64,000 bases of DNA from Tetramitus jugosus (taxonomy: Eukaryota > Heterolobosea > Eutetramitea > Acrasida > Vahlkampfiidae). Positions 19,994 through 29,924 of this stretch are shown here, piece after piece. The stretch lies in assembly GCA_937625935.1 (NCBI GenBank), contig OW569378.1, positions 186,001-250,000 on the forward strand. The letters are read 5' to 3'. Both the position numbers and the translations under genes were made by a program. The notes beneath the pieces are model-generated. The model did no database searches and had not been told where the DNA came from. It saw only the letters and a program-made list of their open reading frames with translations. Every line of letters begins with the position of its first letter. Within the stretch, counting starts at the first letter, position 1.

Positions 19994-21343
19994 ATGAACC
20001 ACTTTTGTAAAATGCATTTCAGAGTCACACTTTCTTCAACTTTGTTTCGTCTGTGTCAAAACTGTAAATTACGCCGGGTGTTCTCGGAAGAATGGAAATT
20101 CGGATCAGCAAGAACAAGTGTTGTCGGCAGCAAAAAAAGAAACAACCAGAAAAACAAGTTTGGCAGAATGCAGTTCCTTGAGCGATTGTTTGATCACACC
20201 AAGAAGCACTCTTTGCTATGGGCCGGCACTTTGATCTCCCTTTCGGTTCCTGCACTTATCATGTGGTACTACAGAAACAAGAAGCAAAAGAAGGACACTG
20301 GACTAAAGATTGAAGAGATACTTGTCTATCCAGTCAAGTCATTCAAGGGAATGAGCGTAAATGTTTGGCCAATTGGCCCCAGAGGACTATTGTTTGATCG
20401 TCAATGGATGGTCATCCAGAAGAAGCCTGTGATGAGTGAGAAGGACAACTCTACTTTCAAGACGGATGCAGAGTACATGCTAATCTCTCAGAGACAACTG
20501 CCTAGAATGTCATTGATTGGTAGTACTGTAGATCTGGAGAATGGCACTCTGAAAATGTACACCCATGATCATGAACCATTATCCAAAGGTGTCACAGAAG
20601 ATGACAACGAGAATGTATACGTCATGAAATCAGAGTTCTATTCCAATGAGAGTCAATTCGATACTGTAAGTGTAGAACTATGGGGCAAAGAGTACTCCTT
20701 ATTGGACATGGGCGATCATGTGAGTGAGTGGTTGTGTCGTGTGTTGAACAAGGAGGGATTGAGGCTCTGTATGATGCCGCAGGATTTGGACCGAACACCA
20801 GATGATTATCACTACGATTACCTTGAAAGTGAGTATGGTGAACCTCCAGTTGTTCAAAACAACCTGAGTGATGATTTTCCGTTCCATCTGGCAACAATCA
20901 ACACATTGGACGCTCTTAATGAGCAATTGACTGAGAAGGTGGACATGATCCGATTTAGACCCAATTTCGTCGTTGGAAGAAATAGCAACTTGAAGCCATA
21001 CAGCGAGGAAACATGGAAGCGTATTGAGATTGTTCAGCCTGGATATGAGGACAGTAAAGAAATGAATCCAGCCAAAATTGTGCACATGTACAACGTGCAG
21101 GTGAAAACTCGTTGTACCATGCCAAATGTCAACCCTGAAACAGGAAAGAGAAGTGATTATGGTCCATTCCAAAAGCTAAGAGAGATTCACATGAATCCAG
21201 TGTACGATCAACCAATATTTGGTATCAACACTGTAAACACAGAGGCTGACATTGGTAAGAGTATCAAGACTGGCTCTACCATTAGAGTACTTGATTATCA
21301 TGCCAAGCCGATTGCTAAACTGCCTCCATCCCATCAGCAGTAA
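19994..21343 (+). CDS. MOSC-domain molybdenum cofactor enzyme, mARC-like
   Basis: The frame gives 449 residues from the first ATG. A start at 20168 (391 residues, beginning MQFLERLF) is as likely, because it leaves a normal leader and puts a membrane anchor (LLWAGTLISLSVPALIMWYY) near the N-terminus, as in mARC. The MOSC N-terminal domain follows (EEILVYPVKSFKGMSV, GPRGLLFDRQWMV), then the MOSC domain with IRFRPNFVVG and KTRCTMPNVNPETG, whose cysteine is the expected molybdenum ligand. mARC proteins sit on the outer mitochondrial membrane and reduce N-hydroxylated compounds with cytochrome b5. The longer N-terminus, if used, could be a targeting sequence. The call to the MOSC family is firm; substrate is unknown. 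Confidence 0.88.
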   Translation: MNHFCKMHFRVTLSSTLFRLCQNCKLRRVFSEEWKFGSARTSVVGSKKRNNQKNKFGRMQFLERLFDHTKKHSLLWAGTLISLSVPALIMWYYRNKKQKKDTGLKIEEILVYPVKSFKGMSVNVWPIGPRGLLFDRQWMVIQKKPVMSEKDNSTFKTDAEYMLISQRQLPRMSLIGSTVDLENGTLKMYTHDHEPLSKGVTEDDNENVYVMKSEFYSNESQFDTVSVELWGKEYSLLDMGDHVSEWLCRVLNKEGLRLCMMPQDLDRTPDDYHYDYLESEYGEPPVVQNNLSDDFPFHLATINTLDALNEQLTEKVDMIRFRPNFVVGRNSNLKPYSEETWKRIEIVQPGYEDSKEMNPAKIVHMYNVQVKTRCTMPNVNPETGKRSDYGPFQKLREIHMNPVYDQPIFGINTVNTEADIGKSIKTGSTIRVLDYHAKPIAKLPPSHQQ

Positions 21344-21850
21344 GCACTTGGAGAAGCAATTCTTTCGTAAACGCGATTCGCTCGAACAAAAACCACAGCA
21401 AATTTTTTCGCGTTACCCTATGGAACATAAACGCGCTAACATTCGCGATGTCGTTGTTTATGATATGATTCAAACTTAATACAGCGCTATGTAATCGTCT
21501 GACATTTGGATGACGAATAACATGATTGGGTAATTATGATCAATCAACTAGTTTTAAGTTTGAGGATTCTCACGCCTAAACCGAAACCGGCGCAGAAAAA
21601 TAGTTCATTCCTTTTTGTCCAAAAGGGAACAATGTGGACTTGGCAATAGGTCAATTTTAGTCGTCCTACAATTTCACTCGACAATTGTAGGATCCATACG
21701 CGTGCATACTTCAAGAATTCCCAGCATTCACAATTGGACTCTCGCATATCCACACTGATCATTTCACCAGTCAAGCAATTTGACAAACGAAAACAACAAC
21801 AAACGGTATACTCTCACCCTTGTTAACTGATTCCCACAAAAGGCATAACC
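21344..21850. other. Spacer with a 10-bp inverted repeat
   Basis: About 507 bp between tandem plus-strand genes. It holds a perfect inverted repeat with 10-bp arms (21664-21673 and 21683-21692, 9-bp spacer). A minus-strand open frame (21544-21786) has no ATG start and no family I recognise; I leave it out. Confidence 0.5.
21664..21692. repeat. Inverted repeat, 10-bp arms
   Basis: Left arm TCCTACAATT and right arm AATTGTAGGA pair perfectly around a 9-base spacer. It lies about 160 bp upstream of the next start codon, so it may be a promoter site or a leader hairpin. Chance cannot be excluded. Confidence 0.6.
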
Positions 21851-22561
21851 ATGTACCTCTATTCTGAACATGAGCTCGAAAACAAAATTGAACGCAACAT
21901 GAATCGTTTCAAGTCAAGAGTCAGTCAACCCGACAATGTGCATTCCTTGGGATCCAACACTTCTAAAACTAGATCTAAGTCTGTCCACAGTGGACGCCAA
22001 AAGTTGTGTGAATCAAATGCAATGCGAAATGAGCAGAGGTACATCAAGAATAGCTCCACGTACTTGAAACCACAGGACCAAGTGCTCATTGTGGTACCAG
22101 AAGAAATGGAAATTGTAGGAGATGTAGCTCCTCATCTCAACTACAAGAGAGGTGTTGTTGTATCAATCCACGAGGGGGAGGAAGAAGTGTTGGTTGAGTT
22201 GTTGGACGAAGGCAATGACCAGCAACAACAACAAGGATCAAACAAGGACAACCACGATCTCATCATCTATGGCATGGCACATGGAAACTCCTTCTTTCAT
22301 TCGCACTACAGCAGACGAAACATTACACAATTGGATGAGCTAACAGTCAAACAGCGTGTCATGCTCCCTGTTTTCTGTTTGTGCATGTTGGAGGACACTG
22401 TCAAGCAAAGAAGAGAGGAACTCTCTCAGCATGTGGTACCGCCAACAGAAGAGAAGTGTGAAAAGCTTGACATAGCTTCCACTCATACAAACCGTCAATT
22501 AAAGCAACAGTACGGCATGATGATGGCTCATGACATTTGTCTCAGCAAACGAGATTTGTAA
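21851..22561 (+). CDS. Hypothetical protein
   Basis: A 236-residue protein I do not recognise. The first 65 residues are basic and hydrophilic. A more ordered region (about 70-190) begins LKPQDQVLIVVPEE and GVVVSIHEGEEEVLVELLDEG, which reads like a small beta-barrel (KOW or SH3-like) where a ligand or RNA might bind; this is a guess from strand pattern. It is broken by a short Gln-rich insert (DQQQQQGSNK). A Cys-containing segment MLPVFCLCMLEDTV follows. No signal peptide or membrane helix is seen. The ATG at 21851 follows an ACC and fits the local start style. The stop codon lies inside a strong hairpin (22558-22586). TBCE follows on the same strand. Confidence 0.6.
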   Translation: MYLYSEHELENKIERNMNRFKSRVSQPDNVHSLGSNTSKTRSKSVHSGRQKLCESNAMRNEQRYIKNSSTYLKPQDQVLIVVPEEMEIVGDVAPHLNYKRGVVVSIHEGEEEVLVELLDEGNDQQQQQGSNKDNHDLIIYGMAHGNSFFHSHYSRRNITQLDELTVKQRVMLPVFCLCMLEDTVKQRREELSQHVVPPTEEKCEKLDIASTHTNRQLKQQYGMMMAHDICLSKRDL

Positions 22562-22586
22562 TTGTGGTTGATTCGACCACAATTAC
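22558..22586. repeat. Perfect hairpin over the stop codon of the hypothetical gene
   Basis: Arms GTAATTGTGGT (22558-22568) and ACCACAATTAC (22576-22586) pair over 11 bp; one G-U and one G-C pair extend the stem, leaving a loop of about three bases. The left arm contains the TAA stop (22559-22561). It lies 150 bp before the TBCE start. It could mark a 3' end, be an RNA stem affecting termination or stability, or bind a dimeric protein as DNA. Confidence 0.7.
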
Positions 22587-22735
22587 GAATCGATGCCATA
22601 TTGTGTTTTCCCTTCTGCTTGAAACAAAACTTTTGGCGCCAAGATGTCGCACATTCTTTCGTTGTTTTCTTCTTCTTGGAACAAATTGAACTCACAACCT
22701 GCACAGTAAGCAAGAAGAGAGTCATTACCAACAAC

Positions 22736-24503
22736 ATGTCATTATTCGTGAATCAGAGAATCCAAATCGTGCACGGACCTCATAACAGAGGTACCGTTCG
22801 ATACATTGGTCCCGTACCAGGTCAACCATCTCACCAACAGTGGGTAGGTGTTGAATGGGACGATGAAACAAAGGGAAAGCATAATGGCACTGTGAATCAA
22901 ACAATGCAATTGTTTTCTACGTTTCAAAACAGAAACAGTGCCTCTTTTGTCAAACTGGATAAACTCTTGCAAGCAATCTCAACACAAGGAGCGAATGATG
23001 AGACAGAACAGTGTTCTGTCATGAATCATGTTTCATTAACAGATGCGATTCAACAGAGATATGTGAATGCACCAAATGAGAAGCTTATAGAGCTCACATT
23101 AGGCAAGAGTATGAGAGTGGAAATTGTGGGAGCAGACAAAATAGCGAGCAAGATGGCTCAGGTGAGTACATTGGAGAAAATGGGACTTCCAAGTTGTAAA
23201 ATTTCAAGTGTCGATGGCATTGGAGAGTTGTGTCCTAGTATGTGTTGTTATTGATTGAATTAGTGAACTTATGTTTGTAATTAATTGTGTCATATCTCTG
23301 TTACTAATGGTGTTGCTAGATTTGAGAGAGTTGGATCTGAGTGGAAATTTACTCTATCATATCGATCAAGTATGCTTGTTGCTATCGCAGTTATCCGTGT
23401 TGAAGTTTTTGAATCTATCTCAAAACATTGTTTCCTTTGATAGTCAACAACATGGTAGCAATCTACCCAAGTTTGAACAACTAGAAACTCTAGTTTGGAA
23501 TTTTGGACATTTATCGTGGTCAAACATCGAGACCTTGTTGGTCATGTTTCCGAATTTGCAAGAATTGCATGTAAGAGACAACTCATTATCTGCAATCAGA
23601 GTGGATAAAGTAGAACTATGGCGCAATATTTCCTTCTTAAATCTAGCTGGCAATCGAATCTCAGATTGGAGTCACGTACAAAAGCTATCTCAATTGCCAT
23701 CATTGACAAAGTTGCAGCTCTCTAAGAATCAAATACAACAAATCCCTGATATTTCAGGCTTCGAACAGCTCGAAAGTCTATCTATCAACGACAACGCTAT
23801 ATTTGACTGGCAATCGATCTTTGTGTTGACCAAACTACCCAAATTGACTGAACTTCGGATCGACAACAATACAATTGCTGAAAAATATGGCGCCGTACTG
23901 ACTAGAACATATGCACTCGCAATGCTATCAAACGTCGAGTTGTTGAATGGATCCGAAGCAAGACGAAAAGAGAAGGACGAAGCCGAGAAATACTTTGCTA
24001 AATTCTTTAATGAGAATATGAAGAACGACCCAGTGCTGAGTCTTGACATTTTCCAACAACACCTGAAGCTTCTTATGAACAAGTGGGGCATAAGCACAGA
24101 AGAAACAAAGTCTCAACCACTACCAAAGAAAAACATTGTAGAGATTACAATTCGAAACTCTCTCGCAACAGAGGAAGACAAGAATGAAGTCAAAAAGAAG
24201 ATACCGGTGAATATGACAGTCCACAAGCTCAAGCAACTATGTGCCAGGCTGTTCAAAATTGACATTGAAACGATCCAATTGTCTTACAAGCACCCCGAAG
24301 CGAGCACATCAGAGAATCTCAAAGAAGACTATGATCAAGTCTCGTTTTACGGTATTGAGTGTGACGGCGGTGAAGTGACGATTGAATCAGTAGACACTGC
24401 AAAGGAAGAACGTATCAAGAGGGAAGAAGAGAAAAGGGCACAAGACAACATGACTCAAATGCAAAGAGACATTGAACAACAAATGGCTTGGCGTCACTTG
24501 TGA
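22736..24503 (+). CDS. TBCE: Tubulin-specific chaperone E, two exons
   Basis: Exons 22736-23237 and 23320-24503 join to 561 residues (human TBCE 527). The intron (82 bp) starts GTATGT and ends TGCTAG; the junction restores NLRELDLSGN, the start of the leucine-rich repeats. Domains in order: CAP-Gly (about 5-75; RGTVRYIGPVPG, WVGVEWDD, KHNGTVN), leucine-rich repeats (about 130-370, e.g. LDLSGNLL, LNLSQN, LNLAGNRISDW), and a ubiquitin-like domain at the end (about 450-540). This order is diagnostic. TBCE helps fold alpha-tubulin and, with TBCD and TBCC, forms or splits the tubulin dimer. The CAP-Gly core has GVEWDD with GKHNGT where GKHDGS is usual. The start at 22736 was chosen as the ATG right before the CAP-Gly domain. 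Confidence 0.93.
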
Positions 24504-24682
24504 TTTCTTGCATTGGGATGTCGTGCAATTTTTTTCGGGGTAACAATCACTTCGATGAGCGCTCAACATTGAAACTTCAACTTGTGTTTGGTTGACTGTC
24601 TGGTTGAGCGTACTGAAAAAATCCCCAAAACACAAAAATCGAGCAAAACAAACTCAAACAATAAGTCAGAACATATATCAAC

Positions 24683-25478
24683 ATGGGTACGTTATAATCG
24701 AAAAAAATTTATATGCTCAGCGAAATGTGTTGCAATGTATTGTCTTCCGTCTTTGATCCAAACTAGCTCTTCTTCACAATTCACGACAAATCACACTATC
24801 CTTCATCGTGCACACAACAAATTGAGCCATTTATCTTGTAGACGTTCATTATTAACATGATTTCAATCAATAGGAATTACCAGAAGTAACTTGCACAAGA
24901 GAAGAGCAACCGGTGCTAAGAGAAAGATCCACAGAAAGAAGAGAAAGCACGAGTTGGGCAGACAATCCTCCAACACCAAGCTTGGTGAGCAAAGAATCAG
25001 ACTTGTCAGAGTTAGAGGAGGTAACTACAAGGTCAGAGGTCTCAGACTGAACCAAGGTAACTTCGCCTGGGGATCTGAGGGTCTTTCCCACAGAACCAGA
25101 ATTTTGGATGTCGTGTACAATGCATCCAACAACGAGTTGGTCAGAACCAAGACTATTGTCAAGGGTGCTATCGTCACTGTTGATGCTACTCCATTCAAGT
25201 CATGGTACGAACAAAGATACCACGAAAACTTGTCCAAGACCAAGTCCGAGCAAATGGGTAAGGAACCAAATGAGAAGAGAATGAAGAAGATTGAGAAGAG
25301 AAGAGAAGGTCACGAAATCGATCAATTGTTGAAGGAACAATTCTTGACTGGTAAGCTCTTGGCTCACATCTCCTCCAGACCAGGTCAAGTTGGTCGTGCT
25401 GACGGATACGTTCTTGAAGGTCCAGAACTTGCTTTCTACTTGCGTAAGCTCGCTGCCAAGAAGTCCAAGGCAAAGTAA
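24683..25478 (+). CDS. RPS8: 40S ribosomal protein eS8 (RPS8), first exon of 4 nt
   Basis: Exon 1 is only four bases (24683-24686, ATGG); exon 2 is 24874-25478. Together they encode 202 residues starting [18 protein letters not shown], exactly the expected eS8 N-terminus. The intron (187 bp) begins GTACGT and ends AATAG. Without the tiny exon the frame would seem to start at a non-ATG codon or inside the conserved region. Basic motifs ([14 protein letters not shown]), [15 protein letters not shown] and the C-terminal EFYLRK-type helix ([17 protein letters not shown]) are all typical. eS8 is a structural protein of the small subunit body. The intron placed right after the start codon is common in ribosomal protein genes. 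Codon use appears more biased (GTC, AAG, GAG rich) than in its neighbours, as expected for high expression. Confidence 0.96.
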
Positions 25479-25784
25479 ACTTCTTTCCATAAATGATTAC
25501 TTCATAATTTCATTAGTGTGAAACAATGATTGTTTTGTTCATGATAATAAACTATCGATTTTTGAAAACTCAGGATTAACAAGTGGTGGTGTTTAACGTG
25601 GTTACTCCATCCTTGGTGATCGATCCTTCTGTTCACCATTTTTATGGATGTTCAAGAAAAATTTTCACACAAGAAAAAATTTTCGTTCTCTCCCAAGGCC
25701 AAACAACATCAAACAGCACCATTCCCAAAAAACAACACACAACCACCACACAAAAATCACCACCACAACAACAAAAACAACAAA
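25479..25784. other. Spacer between eS8 and Noc2 genes
   Basis: About 306 bp: eS8 3' region (with AATAAA-like runs near 25550), then a CAA- and CCA-rich, G-poor leader (25727-25784) directly before the Noc2 start. Open frames through the leader extend the Noc2 frame upstream but have leader composition. Confidence 0.5.
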
Positions 25785-28250
25785 ATGGTTGCAAAACAAA
25801 CAAAGGCAGCAAAGAACTACAAGAGAAACAAGAGACTTGTATCTAGCGACATCAAATCACGTAAAGTCTTGCAACAGCGCAACCGTCAAGAATCCATCAA
25901 GAACAAGAAGCTCTTGGAAGAAGAAACACCTGACACTGAACAACAAGAAGAATTAAGTGAACAACGTATGTCTTGCAATCATTTTATCCACCATCATCAC
26001 TTCTCGACAAGTCAACAAAAACTCACTCTTTTTTTTTCACACAACAATTATCATTGATTTGATGCATTACACACGTACACACACAAAAAAAAACAAATCA
26101 CAGGATATTTGAGACAATCCAGCAAATCCAAATCATCTTCCTCAACAACCATCTCTGGAGGTATCTCCAGTAGTGATGTCACCGCATTCCTCAACAACTT
26201 GAAAAAAAACAATGTTGACGGTGAAGACATGGACGATGAAGACATTCAAAAAATGATTAATGAGATGGGTGATGACAGTGATGACGACCCTGATATTTTG
26301 GACATGACTGGTGCAACCGAAGTCAGAAGAAAATCCGCACCTGTTGATGACAGTGATGATGAAGGTGAAGAAGAACAAGAACAAGATGAAGAATCAGAAG
26401 AAGAGGACGAACAAAGTGCTACTACTACTACTGCAGGTGGTGATGACAGTGATGATGAAGAAGACTTTGAAACCTTGTTGAAGAAGCAGGTGGAAGAAGA
26501 CGAACAAAAGAGTGCCAACATTGATCCAAACAAGAAGATTGTGACGAGAGAACTCATCTCCTCATGGATCTATCAAATGAGCTCCACTGACAATGCACTA
26601 CACGGTGCCAAACAGTTGATTCTCGGATTTTTGAGTGCAGTCAACAAGAGTGGAAAGGAAGACCTCGTTGTTCCCTATCAAATCCTCAACAATAACGTTT
26701 ATCAACGTGTTGTGATTGCTGCGACTCACTACATTTCAAAGGTCATGAACAAGGTGTTGAACATCAAGGAAGACTCTGTTCAAGTACCAAAGAGAACATC
26801 CAAGGCATGGAAAAAGGTTCATACATCGATTGACATTTATATGAAGGGACTGTGTATGCTGTTGGATGATTTGACCGATGAGAAATTGTTGGAGTATGTG
26901 ATGAAGGATCTGTTGTCATCGATTCACTTGTTTGGCAACTTCCCAAAGAAGGTGACTCGATTGTTCCACTGCTTGTTGAATCTGTTGAATCATGAGAAGG
27001 AAACGATACGGTTCTCTGCCTTTTTGAACATTCACAAGATGGCTACACTGTATCCTTATCCATTCATCTCCACATGCATCAAGGGTGTTTACTTTACCAT
27101 GATGGAGAAGTCGAGTCAATTCCGTGCTTACAACCATGTCCCAATCGAATTTATGAAGAATTGCGTCGTTGAGTTGTGCGGTATTGATCTCTCCGTGTCC
27201 TACAAGTACGCTTTCATGAGTTTGAGAGAGTTGGCCATTCAGTTGAGAGGTGCCTATGACAGCAAGCCACACGCCTATCTCAAGTGCTACAATTGGACAT
27301 TCTTGAACAGTGTTCACGTCTGGGTCAAGGTCCTATCTGCTTATCAGAAGCAAGAAGAACTCAGAGACTTGATTTATCCATTGGTTCAGATTATCACTGG
27401 ATGCATCACTGCCAACACCACATACAAGTACTTTAATGCTAGACTCAAGTGTTTGTCAATGATGAACGAATTGATGCAGAACATAACTGATCCAAAGCTC
27501 TACATTCCATTGTTGCCTCACATATTCGGTATTTTCAATTCTGACATTGGTCAAAAGACTCACAGAAAGTATCACACTGGTGATGCGTTGGATGTTGACT
27601 TCAAGCTCAGAATGAGAACATCTCAAGCCATTACTGTTGAATATCAAAGACACGTTTTGGAATCAGCACTGTACTACATGATTGAATTCTTTGCATTGAA
27701 CAGTCGTAGTATCGCATTCCCAGAGTTGTCCTATCCTGCAGAACGGTTCTTGTCCAGCTGGTGCAACAACTCGAGAGTTGAACCAAGTTTCAAGAGAAAG
27801 GTCAAGGTTCTCATCACCGAGTTGAAGAAGAATGCTGATTTAGTGATGGACAATAGATCCAAGGTAACATTCTCTCCTCTAGACACTACTCAATCTCAAG
27901 CCTTTATGAACAAGGAATCTTATACTAAGGTCACACCTTTGGAGAAGCTCTATGAATTTGAGAAGAAGATTAGAGATACAGAAATTGTTGAGAGAATTCA
28001 AGCTAGACTGGGCAAGGGCGTTGATATCGATGCTGAAAATGCAAGCGATGACGAGTCCGACGATGAAGAGATGACCGCTGCTGAAAAGGACGAGATGGCA
28101 AATCCTTTGCCAGAAAAGTCCAACAAGAGAAAGAGAGAAAAGGCAACAGAGGTGAAGAAGGAAGCACCAGCTAAGAAAAAGAAGGTGTCAAAGAAGGCAG
28201 CTCAAAAGAATGGAGATGTTGTTCAAGAGTTGGATCTTGACGATTTCTAA
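25785..28250 (+). CDS. NOC2: Nucleolar complex protein 2 (Noc2), two exons
   Basis: Exons 25785-25965 and 26104-28250 join to 775 residues (human NOC2L 749). The intron (138 bp) starts GTATGT and ends TCACAG. The first ATG after the CAA-rich leader gives a basic start (MVAKQTKAAKNYKRNKR). A Ser-rich and then strongly acidic Asp/Glu region (about 75-180) precedes the conserved helical-repeat Noc2 domain (about 190-620; e.g. LFHCLLNLLNHEKETIRFSAFLNIHKMA, FMKNCVVELCGID, SSWCNNSRVEPSFKR). The tail is acidic then Lys-rich with likely nuclear signals (AKKKKVSKK) and ends in an acidic stretch. Noc2 forms complexes with Noc1 and Noc3 that carry pre-60S particles from nucleolus to nucleoplasm. It sits right after eS8. 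Confidence 0.93.
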
Positions 28251-28283
28251 AAACGAAGTTTTATAATAAATAATCCTGAAAAT

Positions 28284-29702
28284 TTATTCATCATCCAAAT
28301 CTGTTAGCAATTGCAGCGTTGGTTCTCGTACCGTGTTAGTACTTGTTCTTACAACCAATGGTTCGATTGTCGATTGGTTAATGTTATGTGTGTGGAGGGT
28401 GGCTTTGAGGTTTGACAGCAGCTGTAACAAGTCTTCTCGGTCATCACATACAATATGAAGATTGGCCACACATTGAGTCCCAGACAATTCCCATATCTTC
28501 AATTCCTTAATGTCCATCACGCCATCTGTCTCCAAGATTTCATACTTCAAACGAGGCAGATCGATTCTGCTTGGAGTCGCCTGAAGCAACATGATGATGC
28601 ACTTCTTTACAATCGGCAATGTTCCAACCAAAATAATAACAGCCATGAACAAGCTGCACAGAGGGTCAATATATTTCGTCCACGGATACACATCTTTGTT
28701 ATTGTATCGAATGAGAAGAGAGGACGATACAATGACACCGACGCTGCCCAGAAAGTCTCCCAACATGTGCATGAACACAGCAGTCATATTCATATTGTCA
28801 TGGCTGTGATTATGGTGATGTCCGTGACTACAACCATCTCCATGACCACCTTCATCTCCATGCACATGAAAGTGCCCTCCAAACAATATGAGTCCAAACA
28901 AATTCACCAGAAGACCAATGATGCCTACACCTAGGACTGTCCAAGGTTGATTCACCTCTTTTGACTCCAGAAACAGTCCTTCTAGAGCTTCCAGAGAAAT
29001 AAACAAACAAGCACTCAATAGAAAGACGCTGTTCACGAGCCCACCAATCAAACCAGACTTGGCATAACCGAATGGATATTGTTCACTCTTGGGTCTCGCA
29101 GAAAGACGAATAGCTACCATAGCAATCAACAGAGCCATGACATCACTAAACAAGTGGAAAGCATCAGACAACAGAGTCAACGAATGGTAAATGTATCCGA
29201 CAGTAATCTCCGCAATAAAAACCGCGGAAATCATTACAACCATGAGTGAAAGCTTGAAATAGTCTGTGTGATCCGATGACGCCGTAGACGGCAGATGCGC
29301 GCCTTTCACGTTTGAGCTCACGTGTTTGCTTGAACTTTTGGTATGAGTACAGGATGAACCATGATGATGATGGTGGTGGTCACTGTGGTCGTGCTCATGG
29401 TGCTCATGATTACAGCTACTGTGGTCACTGTGGTTATGCTTCTTTTTCTTCTTGTTGTGATGATGGCCACCATCTTTGTGTTTCATCACTTCAACATGAG
29501 CAGAGTGAAAATGGTTGTGCTCAGCTTCCAGTTCAAAGTAATCAAAGTGCTGTTGGTGGTCATCGGCATCGTGTCGATGGTGCTCTTCATTGGAGAAGGG
29601 AGAGGAGAGAGCAACGGCAGGAGGAACAACGATTGTTGTGGGCGTATTGTAATAAAACAAGTCATCCGAAAAATCTGGACGACTTTTGTTGGTGTTGTTC
29701 AT
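28284..29702 (-). CDS. CDF-family zinc transporter (ZnT/Zrc1-like), His-rich
   Basis: From the ATG at 29702 the protein has 472 residues. The N-terminal 150 are cytosolic and very His-rich (about residues 55-120), with a second His-rich loop (GHGDGCSHGHHHNHSHD) between helix 4 and helix 5, the usual position in ZnT proteins. Six helices are visible. The metal site is intact: SDAFHLFSD in helix 2 (HxxxD) and HMLGD in helix 5 (HxxxD). A cytosolic C-terminal domain follows (ILETDGVMDIKELKIWELSG, NLHIVCDD). HxxxD/HxxxD sites select Zn2+ in known relatives, moved in exchange for protons, out of the cytosol into organelles or out of the cell. Its 3' end lies 33 bp from the Noc2 stop, tail to tail. 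Confidence 0.94.
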   Translation of the reverse strand: MNNTNKSRPDFSDDLFYYNTPTTIVVPPAVALSSPFSNEEHHRHDADDHQQHFDYFELEAEHNHFHSAHVEVMKHKDGGHHHNKKKKKHNHSDHSSCNHEHHEHDHSDHHHHHHGSSCTHTKSSSKHVSSNVKGAHLPSTASSDHTDYFKLSLMVVMISAVFIAEITVGYIYHSLTLLSDAFHLFSDVMALLIAMVAIRLSARPKSEQYPFGYAKSGLIGGLVNSVFLLSACLFISLEALEGLFLESKEVNQPWTVLGVGIIGLLVNLFGLILFGGHFHVHGDEGGHGDGCSHGHHHNHSHDNMNMTAVFMHMLGDFLGSVGVIVSSSLLIRYNNKDVYPWTKYIDPLCSLFMAVIILVGTLPIVKKCIIMLLQATPSRIDLPRLKYEILETDGVMDIKELKIWELSGTQCVANLHIVCDDREDLLQLLSNLKATLHTHNINQSTIEPLVVRTSTNTVREPTLQLLTDLDDE

Positions 29703-29924
29703 TTTCAATTGTTCTTCTCTCTGTTTCTCCTTCTGTCTGCCAGTGGGGGAAATAGAGCAGCCGAGCTGGCGAAACTAAGAAGGGAAAGAGAGCCGTGAAT
29801 GAGTTGGGGAAGAAAGAAACGATAGCACATAGAGGAGCAAAGTTTTGTAATAAAACAAGTCCGAATTCAGGACCGTCTAATTAGCAGCACAACAGCGAGG
29901 CCAATTTGAGATTCTAAACTTATA

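Noticed and set aside
21544-21786. Minus-strand open frame of 80 codons
   Set aside because: No ATG start and no recognisable family; lies in a spacer with inverted repeats.
29312-29798. Plus-strand frames opposite the zinc transporter start
   Set aside because: Val/Met/His-rich reading of the reverse of His/Asn codons; no family.
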